A stretch of 64,000 nucleotides of DNA from Phenylobacterium sp. (GTDB lineage: Bacteria > Pseudomonadota > Alphaproteobacteria > Caulobacterales > Caulobacteraceae), in assembly GCA_017991675.1 (NCBI GenBank), contig JAGOQB010000002.1, positions 62,001-126,000 on the forward strand, given 5' to 3'. Shown here piece after piece: positions 19,860 to 28,554 of this stretch (its first letter is position 1; each line of letters begins with the position of its first letter). A model generated the notes under the pieces. It worked only from the letters and a program-made list of their open reading frames with translations, was not told where the DNA came from and made no database searches. The position numbers and the translations under genes were made by a program.

Positions 19860-20246
19860 ATGGAAGCCGCCGTGCGCCCCGCCCCCCTGCTTCTGGTGGA
19901 CGACGATCCGGCCGTGCGCACGGCGCTGAAGTTCGCCCTGGAGCTCGACGGCTACGAGGTCGAGACCTTCGCCGACGCCGAGAGCCTGGCGGCCTGTCCG
20001 CGGCTCCCGGCGGACGGCTGTCTGGTGGTCGATCTGCAGCTGCCGGGAATGGACGGTCTGGAGTTGGTCGAGGTGTTGCGCCGCCGCGCCGTGCGGCTGC
20101 CGGCGCTGCTGATCACCACCCACCCGACCGCCATGGTGCGGAGCCGGGCGCAGGCCGCCGGGGTCGACATCGTCGAGAAGCCGCTGCTGGCCGAGACCCT
20201 GGGCGAGGCGCTGAACCGCGTGCTGGGCGCCCCGCCGCCAGCCTAA
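19860..20246 (+). CDS. stand-alone receiver-domain response regulator
   Basis: A 128-aa CheY-like protein with only a receiver domain: acidic pocket in [10 protein letters not shown], phospho-acceptor D58 in [12 protein letters not shown], Thr in LLITTHP and Lys in IVEKPL. No output domain. It starts two bases after the oxidase stop, hence an operon. It is FixJ-receiver-like, and could be a phosphate sink or antagonist for FixL or a phosphorelay partner. The stop overlaps the convergent tryptophan dioxygenase gene by a few bases. Confidence 0.85.
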   Translation: MEAAVRPAPLLLVDDDPAVRTALKFALELDGYEVETFADAESLAACPRLPADGCLVVDLQLPGMDGLELVEVLRRRAVRLPALLITTHPTAMVRSRAQAAGVDIVEKPLLAETLGEALNRVLGAPPPA

Positions 20247-21049
20247 AGGACCGTGCGGACCCTGAACAACTCGGGGAAAAACGAGCCCTGCAGCGCCTTG
20301 GCCAGATAGGCCGCGCCGGCGCTGCCGCCGGTGCCGCCCTTGAAGCCGATGATCCGCTCGACCGTCTTCAGGTGCGCGAAGCGCCACTGCTGGAAGCGGA
20401 ACTCCAGGTCGACAAGTTTCTCGGCCAACTCATAGAGATCCCAGTATTTATCCGGATCGCGGTAAACGGCGATCCAGGCCGCCTCGACCGCCTGATCGGC
20501 GCGATGCGGCTCGCGCCAGTCGCGATCCAGCACCGAGGCCGGAATGTCGAAGCCACGCCGCGCCAGCAGGGCGATGGCCTCGTCATAGAGGCTGGGCTCG
20601 GCCAGGGCCGCGACCAGCGGGGCGTGAACCTCGGTCCCCTCGTGGACGAGGAGCATGGCGGCGTCCTTGGCCCCCATCACGAACTCAAGCATCCGATACT
20701 GGAACGACTGGAAGCCCGAGCTCTGGCCCAGGTGCGGGCGCAGGGCGTGATAGTCGCTGGGGGTCATGGTGCCGAGCACGTCCCAGGACTGGATCAGCTG
20801 ACCCTGGATGCGGCTGACCCGGGCGATCATCTTGAAGGCCGGGCCGAGATCATCGGCGCGGATGTGCGTCCGGGCGCCGCGCAGTTCGTGCAGCGACAGC
20901 TTCAGCCACAGTTCGGAGGCCTGGTGGATGATGATGAACAGCAGCTCGTCATGCTCGTCCGAGCGCGGTTTCTGGGAGGCCAGCAGGGTGTCGAGGCCGA
21001 GATAGTCGCCGTAGCTCATCGCCGGCGGGGTGTGCAGCTTCTCGCTCAT
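20243..21049 (-). CDS. kynA: tryptophan 2,3-dioxygenase
   Basis: Heme enzyme (268 aa) opening the indole ring of L-tryptophan to N-formylkynurenine. It has the heme-distal motif [16 protein letters not shown], the heme-side [14 protein letters not shown] and the C-terminal [17 protein letters not shown] and [15 protein letters not shown] at 21049 overlaps the kynureninase stop (ATGA). No formamidase gene lies beside it, so that step must be encoded elsewhere. Confidence 0.95.
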   Translation of the reverse strand: MSEKLHTPPAMSYGDYLGLDTLLASQKPRSDEHDELLFIIIHQASELWLKLSLHELRGARTHIRADDLGPAFKMIARVSRIQGQLIQSWDVLGTMTPSDYHALRPHLGQSSGFQSFQYRMLEFVMGAKDAAMLLVHEGTEVHAPLVAALAEPSLYDEAIALLARRGFDIPASVLDRDWREPHRADQAVEAAWIAVYRDPDKYWDLYELAEKLVDLEFRFQQWRFAHLKTVERIIGFKGGTGGSAGAAYLAKALQGSFFPELFRVRTVL

Positions 21050-22272
21050 GTGACGGCCGAGACCTCGTGATAGCGGGCCTGCCGCCACTCGCCGCGGGCC
21101 ATGATGTCGGAAAGGATGTCGACGGCGTCCCAGACGTCGACGTAGCGGACATAGAGCGGGGTGAAGCCGAAGCGCAGCACGTCCGGCGCGCGGAAGTCGC
21201 CGATCACGCCGCCGGCGATCAGGGCCTGCATGATCGCATAGCCGCTCTCGTGGGTCAGGGCGACCTGGCTGCCGCGAGAGGTCGCGTCGCGCGAACATCC
21301 CAGGCCAAAGCCTTCGCAACGCTCGAAAACCAGGTCGAGGAAGAGGTCGCCGAGCGCCGTCGACTTGGCGCGCACCTGGCCCATGTCGAGGCCATCGAAG
21401 GCCTCCAGCGAGGCCTCCAGCGCCGTCAGGCCGAGCACCGAGGGCGTGCCGCAGAGGCCGCGCAGCACGCCAGGCGCGGGGGCGTAGTCGTCGCTGAACG
21501 CGAACGGCGCGGCGTGGCCCATCCAGCCGGTCAGCGGCGTCTGAAAATCCGCCTGCAAGTGCTTGGCGATAAACAGGAAGGCCGGTGCGCCGGGGCCGCC
21601 GTTCAGGTACTTGTAGCCGCAGCCGACGGCGAGGTCCGCGCCGCAGCCATTGAGGTCCACGGCCAGGGCGCCGGCCGAGTGGCTGAGGTCCCACAGGGCC
21701 AGGGCGCCGACGGCGTGGGCCCGCGCGGTCAGGTCGGCCATGTCGTGGACGGCGCCGGTCTTGTAGTGGACGTGGGTCAGCAGCAGCAGGGCGACGTCCT
21801 CGTCCAGCGCCGCGGCCAGGGCGCCGCGCTCGACCACCCGCAGCTCCACGTCGCCGAGCAGGTCGCGCAGGCCCTGGAGGATGTAGAGGTCGGTCGGGAA
21901 GTTGCCCGGCTCGGTGACGATTACCTTGCGGCCGGGCCGCGCCTTCAGCGCCCCCGCCGCCAGCTTGAAGAGGTTCACCGAGGTGGAGTCGGCGGCGATC
22001 ACCTCGCCCGCCCCCGCCCCGATCAGCCGAGCGATGCGGTCGCCCACGCGCGACGGCAGATTGATCCAGTCGGCGGTGTTCCAGCTCTTGATCAGGTCGC
22101 GGCCCCATTCGTTCTGCACCGCCGCCTCCAGGCGGGGCCGAACATTGCGGGGAAGCGCGCCCAGCGAATTGCCGTCGAGGTAGATCACCCCGGCCGGCAG
22201 ATCGAACAACTCGCGCCGCGCCGCGAGCGGGTCGCGGGCGTCGAGGTCCAGACAGTCATTGCGGCTCAACAT
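21046..22272 (-). CDS. kynU: kynureninase
   Basis: PLP enzyme (408 aa) cleaving kynurenine to anthranilate and alanine. PLP-lysine motif in [14 protein letters not shown], substrate/phosphate region in [11 protein letters not shown] near the N-terminus, and DSTSVNLFK. It is the upstream partner of kynA with a four-base overlap; together they form the anthranilate branch of tryptophan degradation. Confidence 0.95.
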   Translation of the reverse strand: MLSRNDCLDLDARDPLAARRELFDLPAGVIYLDGNSLGALPRNVRPRLEAAVQNEWGRDLIKSWNTADWINLPSRVGDRIARLIGAGAGEVIAADSTSVNLFKLAAGALKARPGRKVIVTEPGNFPTDLYILQGLRDLLGDVELRVVERGALAAALDEDVALLLLTHVHYKTGAVHDMADLTARAHAVGALALWDLSHSAGALAVDLNGCGADLAVGCGYKYLNGGPGAPAFLFIAKHLQADFQTPLTGWMGHAAPFAFSDDYAPAPGVLRGLCGTPSVLGLTALEASLEAFDGLDMGQVRAKSTALGDLFLDLVFERCEGFGLGCSRDATSRGSQVALTHESGYAIMQALIAGGVIGDFRAPDVLRFGFTPLYVRYVDVWDAVDILSDIMARGEWRQARYHEVSAVT

Positions 22273-22323
22273 GACGCCGCTCTATCTGCGAACGCCCCCG
22301 GCCGCCAGGGTCGGAATCACCGC

Positions 22324-22680
22324 TCAGCCCGGCTCTGGCGCATAACTCGGCTGATCGATGGCGATCTGCTCGGTGATGTTCGCCCGCAGGGCCGCCAGCA
22401 GCCCCGGCGTGGCGGCGTCCATCTCGCCCGACCGCAGGCGGGCGCAGAGGTCGGCGTTCAGCTCGGCGAGCGATCCGTGCCGGCCAAGGAGCGCGCCGAG
22501 CCGCTCGACGGCGGCGGCTTCGGCCGTGGGGCCTTGCTGCAACTCGCGGCGCACGACGCTGAGCGCGTTGGCCGCCACCCGGGCCAGGAAGGCGTCGCGC
22601 GGCGCGAGCTGGGGGCGGACGCTGTCGATCCAGCGGGCGACGGCCTCGACCAGCTCCTCGGCTTTCGGATGTTCGATCAC
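22324..22680 (-). CDS. DUF6285 small partner protein of an APH-type kinase
   Basis: A 118-residue helical protein (starts with HPKAEELVEAVARWIDSV, contains RVAANALSVVRREL) typical of the small proteins encoded after or fused to APH-family phosphotransferases. GTG start at 22680 overlaps the TGA of the kinase gene (GTGA). It may play the role of LvaB, the small obligate partner of the kinase LvaA in levulinate catabolism (inference). Confidence 0.75.
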   Translation of the reverse strand: MIEHPKAEELVEAVARWIDSVRPQLAPRDAFLARVAANALSVVRRELQQGPTAEAAAVERLGALLGRHGSLAELNADLCARLRSGEMDAATPGLLAALRANITEQIAIDQPSYAPEPG

Positions 22681-23666
22681 AGGCCGTTCTCCAGCAGGGT
22701 CACCAGGTCGATTTCGGTTTCGGACACGCGCCGGCCGATCATCGGCCGCTCGACCGAGCTTTCGGCGCCGTTGGCGTAGCTGGCGTACATCATCAGGCAC
22801 ATGACGCCCCATTTCAGCGAGCCCAGCGCCTGCCAGTAGAGCACCCGTGACAGCGGGATCTCCTCGCCCCCGCCGGCGACGTAGCCGGCCAGCAGGTCCT
22901 CGTAGGCGCCGAATCCGCCGACCGGCAGGTCGGCGCGGCCGAAGCGCCAGGAATTGACGCAGATCCAGCCCAGGTCCTCGGCCGGGTCGCCGCAGTGCGA
23001 CAGCTCCCAGTCGAGCACGGCGCTGACCCCGCGCTCCGGATCAATCATCAGATTGCCGTTCCGGAAGTCGCCGTGCAGCAGCACCGGCTCGCGCGGCGGC
23101 GGAGCGATCTTCTTCAGGTGCTGGAAGGCCAGTTCCAGGATCGGCCGCTCGGCTCCCGACTTGCGGTAGACCTCCTCGTAGCGGGCCAGCTCCTCCAGGG
23201 CGTCGACGGTCTTCAGACCCGGCGGCGGCGGCGCAGCGTGGATCTGGGCGAGGATCTCGCCGCACTGGCGGGCGAGCTTGGGGCGCACGGCCTCGAAGCG
23301 GGGATCGGAGACGATCTTGCGCCCCAGGGTCTCGCCGGCGACGCGGCGGGTGATGTGCGCCTCGCCCAGGCCGTCGTCGGGGCGGGCCAGGTGGACCAGC
23401 TGCGCCACCGGCGCCCCAGCCGCATGCGCGGCGGTGATCAGCGCCGCCTCGGTGGCGAGCGAGACCGAACGGCCCTCCTCCGGCGCCATGGGCGCGGTGC
23501 GGCGGCGCAGGACCAGCTCGTCGCGCCCGCTCGGCCCGACCAGCGCAAAGGCCCAGGTCTCCATGCTGGCGCCGCCCGAGAGGCGTTGCAGGCCCTCGAC
23601 GCTCGCCCCCGCGCCGGCCAGTTCCGGCGCCAGCCTGCGCAGCCCTTCCAGCACTTGATCCGACAT
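22677..23666 (-). CDS. APH-family phosphotransferase (ACAD10/11- or LvaA-like)
   Basis: Kinase fold protein of 329 aa. Catalytic loop LLHGDFRNGNLMIDP supplies the Asp and Asn, and AVLDWELSHCGDP the metal-binding Asp. The N-lobe has LSGGASMETWAF and RRRTAP. It belongs to the group near acyl-CoA dehydrogenases whose mammalian and Pseudomonas relatives phosphorylate 4-hydroxyacyl-CoA, rather than to antibiotic resistance enzymes. An acyl-CoA dehydrogenase lies 0.8 kb away on the other strand. Confidence 0.85.
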   Translation of the reverse strand: MSDQVLEGLRRLAPELAGAGASVEGLQRLSGGASMETWAFALVGPSGRDELVLRRRTAPMAPEEGRSVSLATEAALITAAHAAGAPVAQLVHLARPDDGLGEAHITRRVAGETLGRKIVSDPRFEAVRPKLARQCGEILAQIHAAPPPPGLKTVDALEELARYEEVYRKSGAERPILELAFQHLKKIAPPPREPVLLHGDFRNGNLMIDPERGVSAVLDWELSHCGDPAEDLGWICVNSWRFGRADLPVGGFGAYEDLLAGYVAGGGEEIPLSRVLYWQALGSLKWGVMCLMMYASYANGAESSVERPMIGRRVSETEIDLVTLLENGL

Positions 23667-23741
23667 CCGCCGCGCAGCCTCCCTTGGTCTTTTGCGCGAT
23701 CAGGACGGGGTTTTGCGCGGCTGTAAACGGCTCTCGCCGCG

Positions 23742-24296
23742 TCAACCGCCGTTGAAAGTCCAGTTCACCCCGCCGGCGGCCGTGAGGTTGAGGGCCCCGC
23801 CGGAGAGCCGGTAGCCGTAGCTCTCGCTGGCCGGGGCCTTGGCGCCGCGCGAGGCCTTGGCCGGGTCGCAGCTGTCGCGCGAGCTCTGCACGCCGCCGGT
23901 GACGTCGAACACCAGGCGCTCACCCTCGGCGCGGACGCGGCCGGTTTTCTCCTCGCGGATCAGCAGCTTGCAGCCGGCGTTTTGCGCCGAGGCCGGGCGG
24001 CTCTTGTCGATCGTCCAAGTGAAGGCGCCGTCCGGCCGGATCACCAGCGACATCGCGCGCTGGGTGCGCATCGGCACGAACTCGCTCTGCAGGGTCGTGG
24101 TGGTCGCATTGCCGCCGTAGCCGCTCGTGCCGAGGACCATGCCGGTGGCCGACATGCTGGGGGCGATCTTGAGCTTGGGAACCAGGGTGAGCTCCTGGCC
24201 GTCGGATTTCTGGGACCAGGCCCCGGCCGGAACGCCGGCGAGGGCCGGCGCGGCGAGGCAGAGCGACGCCAGAGCGCTGAGCAGGATGAGACGCAT
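23742..24296 (-). CDS. secreted hypothetical protein
   Basis: A 184-aa product with a clear signal peptide (MRLILLSALASLCLAAPALA). Mature part: beta-rich with KSDGQELTLVPKLK, a stretch RPDGAFTWTIDKSR, and two Cys (GCKLLI and DSCDPA) that could form a disulfide. No family recognised. It is transcribed away from the acyl-CoA dehydrogenase gene at 24462 across an interval that holds paired palindromes. Confidence 0.7.
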   Translation of the reverse strand: MRLILLSALASLCLAAPALAGVPAGAWSQKSDGQELTLVPKLKIAPSMSATGMVLGTSGYGGNATTTTLQSEFVPMRTQRAMSLVIRPDGAFTWTIDKSRPASAQNAGCKLLIREEKTGRVRAEGERLVFDVTGGVQSSRDSCDPAKASRGAKAPASESYGYRLSGGALNLTAAGGVNWTFNGG

Positions 24297-24360
24297 GCGG
24301 ACCTCCAGGGGGGACGTGAGGCCGGGCTAGCGACCGCCGCCCCAGCGTGCGAGGCGCGTG

Positions 24361-24391
24361 CGACCGGTCGCGCCGGCCGGTCGACCGGTCG
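24361..24391. promoter_or_regulatory. two identical palindromes exactly two helical turns apart
   Basis: CGACCGGTCG occurs at 24361-24370 and 24382-24391, centre-to-centre 21 bp, each extendable to a 12-base palindrome (GCGACCGGTCGC; TCGACCGGTCGA). Located in the divergent interval between the secreted protein gene and the acyl-CoA dehydrogenase gene. The geometry suits cooperative binding of two dimers on one DNA face. Regulator unknown. Confidence 0.5.
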
Positions 24392-24461
24392 ATCAAATCC
24401 CCCTGACCCGGCGGAAGCGCGGACCTGGGTTAGGCTGCTTCGCAAAACAGGGAGAGACGCG

Positions 24462-25760
24462 ATGGATTTCAGCCTGCCGCCCGAACTGGCCGCCTATCTG
24501 GACGAGCTGGACGCCTTCATCGAGGCCAAGATCAAGCCGCTGGAAAACCAGGACGACAACATCCGGTTCTTCGACCATCGCCGCGAGTACGAGCGCACCG
24601 ACTGGGACGCCGGCGGCCTGCCGAAGAAGGAGTGGGAGGAGTTGCTGGCCAAGGCCCGCAAGCTGGCCGACGAGGCCGGTCACCTACGCTTCGCCTGGCC
24701 CAAGGAGATGGGCGGCAAGGACGGCTCCAACCTAGCCATGGCGGTGATCCGCGAGCACCTGGCGGCCCGGGGCCTTGGCCTGCACAACGACCTGCAGAAC
24801 GAGCACTCGATCGTCGGCAACAACCCCTTCATCCTGATGTTCAAGGAGTTCGCGACGAACGCTCAGTACGAGCGCGACGGCGACAAGCTGCTGAACGGCG
24901 GGATGCGGACGGGTTTTGGCCTCACCGAGCCCAATCACGGGTCCGACGCCACCTTCATGGAAACCACCGCCGTCCGCCAGGATAAGGACGGCCAGCCGGG
25001 ATGGCTGATCCGCGGCGAAAAAATGTGGACGACGGGCATGCACGTGGCGACGCACGTGATGGTCTTCGCGCGGACCTCGGGCCAGGACGGCGACGCCACG
25101 GGCATCACCTGCTTCATCGTGCCGGCCGACGCGCCGGGGGTGAAGGTCGAGGAGTATCTCTGGACCTTCAACATGCCGACCGACCACCCGCGGGTCAGCT
25201 TCACCGACGTCTGGGTTCCCGAGGACAGCTACTGGGGTCAGATCGACCGCGGGCTGGGTCTGGGCCAGTCGTTCGTGCACCAGAACCGCATCCGTCAGGC
25301 GGCCTCGTCGCTGGGCGCGGCGGTCTATTGCATTGAGGAGAGCGTCAAGTACGCCCGCGCCCGCAAGCCGTTCGGCAAGGCGCTGGCCGAGAACCAGGCC
25401 ATCCAGTGGCCGCTGGTCGAACTGGCCACCCAGGCCGAGATGCTGCGCCTGCTGATCCGCAAGACCGCCTGGGACATGGACCGCATGCCGCACAAGGAGG
25501 TCGAGAAGCAGCTCTCCGACAAGGTGTCGATGTGCAACTACTGGGCTAACCGGCTGGTCTGCGAGGCCGCCGACCGGGCGATGCAGGTGCATGGCGGCAT
25601 CGGCTATTCGCGCCACAAGCCGTTCGAGCACATCTATCGCCACCACCGACGCTATCGGATCACCGAGGGCGCCGAGGAGATCCAGATGCGCAAGGTCGCC
25701 GCCTTCCTGTTCGGCTACCTCGGCCCGCGCCGGGCGCAGTTCAAGGAGGCGGCGGAGTAG
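24462..25760 (+). CDS. acyl-CoA dehydrogenase (ACAD10/11-like)
   Basis: FAD-linked dehydrogenase of 432 aa. N-domain through FAWPKEMGG; flavin/substrate loops GFGLTEPNHGSDAT and RGEKMWTTGM; C-domain with ARARKPFGKAL, MQVHGGIGYSRHKPF and the catalytic-Glu motif ITEGAEEIQMRK. GGGAGAGACGCG precedes the ATG. Neighbouring APH kinase and DUF6285 genes suggest a 4-hydroxyacyl-CoA phosphorylation/dehydrogenation route like LvaABC (inference); no direct substrate evidence. Confidence 0.88.
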   Translation: MDFSLPPELAAYLDELDAFIEAKIKPLENQDDNIRFFDHRREYERTDWDAGGLPKKEWEELLAKARKLADEAGHLRFAWPKEMGGKDGSNLAMAVIREHLAARGLGLHNDLQNEHSIVGNNPFILMFKEFATNAQYERDGDKLLNGGMRTGFGLTEPNHGSDATFMETTAVRQDKDGQPGWLIRGEKMWTTGMHVATHVMVFARTSGQDGDATGITCFIVPADAPGVKVEEYLWTFNMPTDHPRVSFTDVWVPEDSYWGQIDRGLGLGQSFVHQNRIRQAASSLGAAVYCIEESVKYARARKPFGKALAENQAIQWPLVELATQAEMLRLLIRKTAWDMDRMPHKEVEKQLSDKVSMCNYWANRLVCEAADRAMQVHGGIGYSRHKPFEHIYRHHRRYRITEGAEEIQMRKVAAFLFGYLGPRRAQFKEAAE

Positions 25761-25789
25761 GACCCCGCCCAGGACAGCCGCTACGCGAC

Positions 25790-25803
25790 TTCCGGGATGA
25801 CAC
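25790..25803. repeat. possible right-end relic of the TGTCATCCCGG repeat
   Basis: TTCCGGGATGACACC matches the terminal inverted repeat of the elements at 34149, 41755 and 51421, but no left end is present. Either a decayed copy or chance. Confidence 0.35.
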
Positions 25804-26916
25804 CTAGGTTCGAAGCTTGGCGAACATCGCCTTGTGGTCCGCCAGGATCCGCCGGGTGAGTTCGCCGTCCGGCTCGGTCGACCAGTTTCCGCGGTCGAAC
25901 GAGCCGCCGAGGATGATCCCGTCGCGGCGCGGGAACATGTAGGCGCGGCCGGACATCAGGTTGTAGGTCACCTCCGGCTGGGGCAGCAGCACGACCAGCT
26001 GTCCGCGGGCCGGGGTGATCTCCTTATCGCCGAACAGCTCGCCGGCCCCCAGGCCGGTGCAGTTGAAGACCACCGGCTCAGGCAGCGCCTGGACGTCGGC
26101 CGGTGTCTTCAGGTCGCGCACGACGATCTTGCCGCCGGCGGTCAGCACGTCCTCCATCATCGCCTGCAGATAGATCGGGGGCTCGACCATCATGCCGTCC
26201 CAGTACTGCAGGCTGAGCGCGCCGAACGGATGCTCCCCGGGGCGCGCGCGCTTCAGCTCGGGGGCCACCTCGGCCAGACGGCCGAACAGGTCGGTGGAGC
26301 CGAAGCGATCCTCGTCGACGACGTAATTACGGGTCCAGCGAACACCGTACTCCGACGCCGAGAGCTGCTGGAAGTGGCGGTAGGAGAGCTTGGAGGCGGT
26401 CACCAACTGATCGAGGAACTGCGGCGTGACGACCTTGCTGTCGTAGACCGAGGCCGGCCACCACTGCCCGCCGGCGATGTTGGAGGTGGTCTGCGGCGGC
26501 AGCTCCCTGGCGTAGATGGTCACCCGACCGCCGCGACGTTGGATCAGCCGCGCGGTCGCCAGCCCCACCGCGCCGCAGCCGAGCACGGCGTAGTCCCGCT
26601 CGGGCCCTGCGAAGCCGAGATCGACCGCCATGTGCGAGGTCCCCCAGGACAGGGTGATCCCTCCCCCGCCGTGACCGTAGTTGTGCACCAGGGTCTTGGC
26701 GCCGAACGGCTCGGCCCCGACCACGAAGCCGCCGGGGCGGAATGGACGCAGGCCGGCGACGACACGGATCACCCGGTCTTCGGACACATGCACCGGCGCC
26801 AGTCGGAGCCGGCCCGCCGGCTGCAGCGGATCGGAAAAGCCGCTGGGCCCGGCGGTCGCGCAGCCGGCCAGGGCGCCGGCGCCCAGCATCAGACCGAAGT
26901 TCCGCCGTGTGTGCAT
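25804..26916 (-). CDS. Tat-exported D-amino-acid-oxidase-like protein with permuted domain order
   Basis: 370-residue FAD enzyme of the D-amino acid oxidase (DAAO) superfamily. The N-terminus MHTRRNFGLMLGAGALAGC is a twin-arginine signal with a lipobox, so the mature protein should be exported and perhaps lipid-anchored. The order of conserved parts is swapped compared with classical DAAO. The usual C-terminal block comes first: AGLRPFRP (R57, equivalent to human R283) and HNYGHGGGG-TLSWG (78-92). The Rossmann motif GCGAVGLATA (113-122) and TTSNIAGGQWWP follow. The protein ends with NCTGLGAGE, PARGQL, AYMFPRRDGIILGG and NWS. I chose the ATG at 26916; upstream in-frame sequence does not look like a signal. 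Acts on D-amino acids or other amines (inference). Confidence 0.85.
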   Translation of the reverse strand: MHTRRNFGLMLGAGALAGCATAGPSGFSDPLQPAGRLRLAPVHVSEDRVIRVVAGLRPFRPGGFVVGAEPFGAKTLVHNYGHGGGGITLSWGTSHMAVDLGFAGPERDYAVLGCGAVGLATARLIQRRGGRVTIYARELPPQTTSNIAGGQWWPASVYDSKVVTPQFLDQLVTASKLSYRHFQQLSASEYGVRWTRNYVVDEDRFGSTDLFGRLAEVAPELKRARPGEHPFGALSLQYWDGMMVEPPIYLQAMMEDVLTAGGKIVVRDLKTPADVQALPEPVVFNCTGLGAGELFGDKEITPARGQLVVLLPQPEVTYNLMSGRAYMFPRRDGIILGGSFDRGNWSTEPDGELTRRILADHKAMFAKLRT

Positions 26917-27009
26917 GCGCCCCTCTCCTCGATGCAGGCAGCCTGCACCGGACGGGTCCGCCCCTCCAATCACAAGGTGAAGGTCCGCAACGGGCGATTG
27001 CAGGGCGCC

Positions 27010-28419
27010 TCAGGCGTAGGCAGGCGCGCCGTAAAGACGGTCGAACAGGGCCGGCAGGCTGTCGGGAAGGCCCAGCAACGGGCCGGACGACAGCAGCAGC
27101 ACGACTTCGTCGCCGCGCAGGTGGGACAGGGCCTGGATGGCCGCCGGGGCATCGGCGACGCCTTCGACGGCGATGCCGGTCGCCTGGGCCCGGGCCAGGA
27201 TCTCCTCGAAGGTCGACTGGTGGTGGCTGCCCGCGCCGTGCACCGGCGGCGGGCAGATCAGCACTCGCGAAGCCCCGTCGAACACCGTGTCGTACCACGG
27301 CAGGGCGTCGCGGCTGCGCCAGCTGAACGTGTGCGGCTCGAACACCACGACCAGCGGGCGGTCCGGATAGTGCAGCCGCATGGCCTCGATCGCCGAGTGG
27401 GCCTTTTCGTAGGAGCTGCCGAAACCCTCGATCACCGGAATGCGCGAGGTGGTGGTCAGCCGGTCCAGGCGGCGGCGGATGCCGGCGAAGCTGGCCACGC
27501 CCGCAACCAGCGCCGCCTGCGTGACAAGGCTGCGTTCCAGCAGATAGGCCGCGACGCCGACCACGTTCTCGACATTGTGCGCGCCGAGCAGCTGGGTGGT
27601 CAGCGCGATCGTCCGCCCGCCAGGCCCGATCAGATCAAAGGTGGTGGTTTCGCCGAACGCCACATTGGCCGCGTACCAGCCATCGCAGGGCCCGGTGTCG
27701 TACCAGACGACGCGCGCGGCGGTCTCGGCGGCCACGGCCCGCGTCGCCGGGTGCTCGCGCATCACGGCCAAGCCGTCGGCGGGCAGCCTGCGCAGCAGGA
27801 GGCGGAACGGCTCCTCGTACGCCTCGAAGGTCGGGAAGACGTTGACGTGATCGTGGACCAGCGAGGTCAGCAGCAGGTGACCTGGATGGTAGAGTTCGAA
27901 CTTGGAGCGCTTGTCGCCCGAGGAGACGATGTACTCGTCGCCCTCCAGCACCACCTCGCCCGCGCCCCACTGGCCGGTCGCCGGCAGCGACGGCGAGATG
28001 GCGCCGACCATCCAGCCCGGGTTCGCCCCGGCCTGATGCAGCACGTGCGCCATCAGGGCGGTGCAGGTGGACTTGCCGAACGATCCGGCGACGACGGTGA
28101 CCGCCCGATCGCGAGTCGCCTCGCCCAGCATCTCGGCGAAGGTGGTGACCCGCACGCCACGGGCGCGGGCGGCGATCACCTCGGGATTGGTCTCCGCCCC
28201 GAGCTTGGCGCTGGTCCCCAGAACCAGCACATCGAGGCCGTCCGGCAGGTTGGCGGCGTCGAATCGCCGGTGAAACGGAAATCCCAGGGCTTCGACATAG
28301 GTCGACATCGGCGGAAAGACGTCTTCGTCCGATCCTGAGATCTCGTGGCCCGCATCGCGCATCATCAGGGCCACGGCGCTCATGCCGGCCCCAGCTATGC
28401 CTGTGAAATGGATACGCAT
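27010..28419 (-). CDS. mpl: UDP-N-acetylmuramate:L-Ala-gamma-D-Glu-meso-DAP ligase
   Basis: Peptidoglycan-recycling Mur ligase (469 aa) that joins the recovered tripeptide to UDP-MurNAc in the cytoplasm. N-terminal UDP-binding MRIHFTGIAGAGMSAVA, ATP-binding loop VVAGSFGKSTCTA, EGDEYIVSSGDKRSKFE, and C-terminal IEGFGSSYEKAHSAIEAM and FEPHTFSWR. Family members have the same HIxGIxGxxM start; start ATG at 28419. Confidence 0.93.
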   Translation of the reverse strand: MRIHFTGIAGAGMSAVALMMRDAGHEISGSDEDVFPPMSTYVEALGFPFHRRFDAANLPDGLDVLVLGTSAKLGAETNPEVIAARARGVRVTTFAEMLGEATRDRAVTVVAGSFGKSTCTALMAHVLHQAGANPGWMVGAISPSLPATGQWGAGEVVLEGDEYIVSSGDKRSKFELYHPGHLLLTSLVHDHVNVFPTFEAYEEPFRLLLRRLPADGLAVMREHPATRAVAAETAARVVWYDTGPCDGWYAANVAFGETTTFDLIGPGGRTIALTTQLLGAHNVENVVGVAAYLLERSLVTQAALVAGVASFAGIRRRLDRLTTTSRIPVIEGFGSSYEKAHSAIEAMRLHYPDRPLVVVFEPHTFSWRSRDALPWYDTVFDGASRVLICPPPVHGAGSHHQSTFEEILARAQATGIAVEGVADAPAAIQALSHLRGDEVVLLLSSGPLLGLPDSLPALFDRLYGAPAYA

Positions 28420-28517
28420 TTCCGCCCTAAATCTCACAATTTCGCCCCTGGTAGCGGCGAGCGCGCCGCCCGTCGAGAGGTCGCAGCGCCGCGCCCGCCC
28501 ATTGGCGGCCATGAGCG

Positions 28518-28532
28518 TTAATCGCCACTTAA
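28518..28532. promoter_or_regulatory. perfect CtrA-type box TTAA-N7-TTAA
   Basis: TTAATCGCCACTTAA matches the Caulobacter CtrA full-site consensus exactly, followed by CC. It could serve the minus-strand mpl gene (start 99 bases away) or, more closely, a short plus-strand transcript ending at the terminator at 28599. Confidence 0.5.
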
Positions 28533-28554
28533 CCATCAAAGCGGGAGCATGACG

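Noticed and set aside
19829-21070. Long plus-strand ORF across the receiver gene and tryptophan dioxygenase
   Set aside because: Frame mixes antisense of kynA with out-of-frame receiver sequence; real genes are in other frames with clear motifs.
22677-23666. Aminoglycoside resistance kinase
   Set aside because: Although APH-fold, its coupled DUF6285 partner and acyl-CoA dehydrogenase neighbour point to hydroxyacyl-CoA metabolism.
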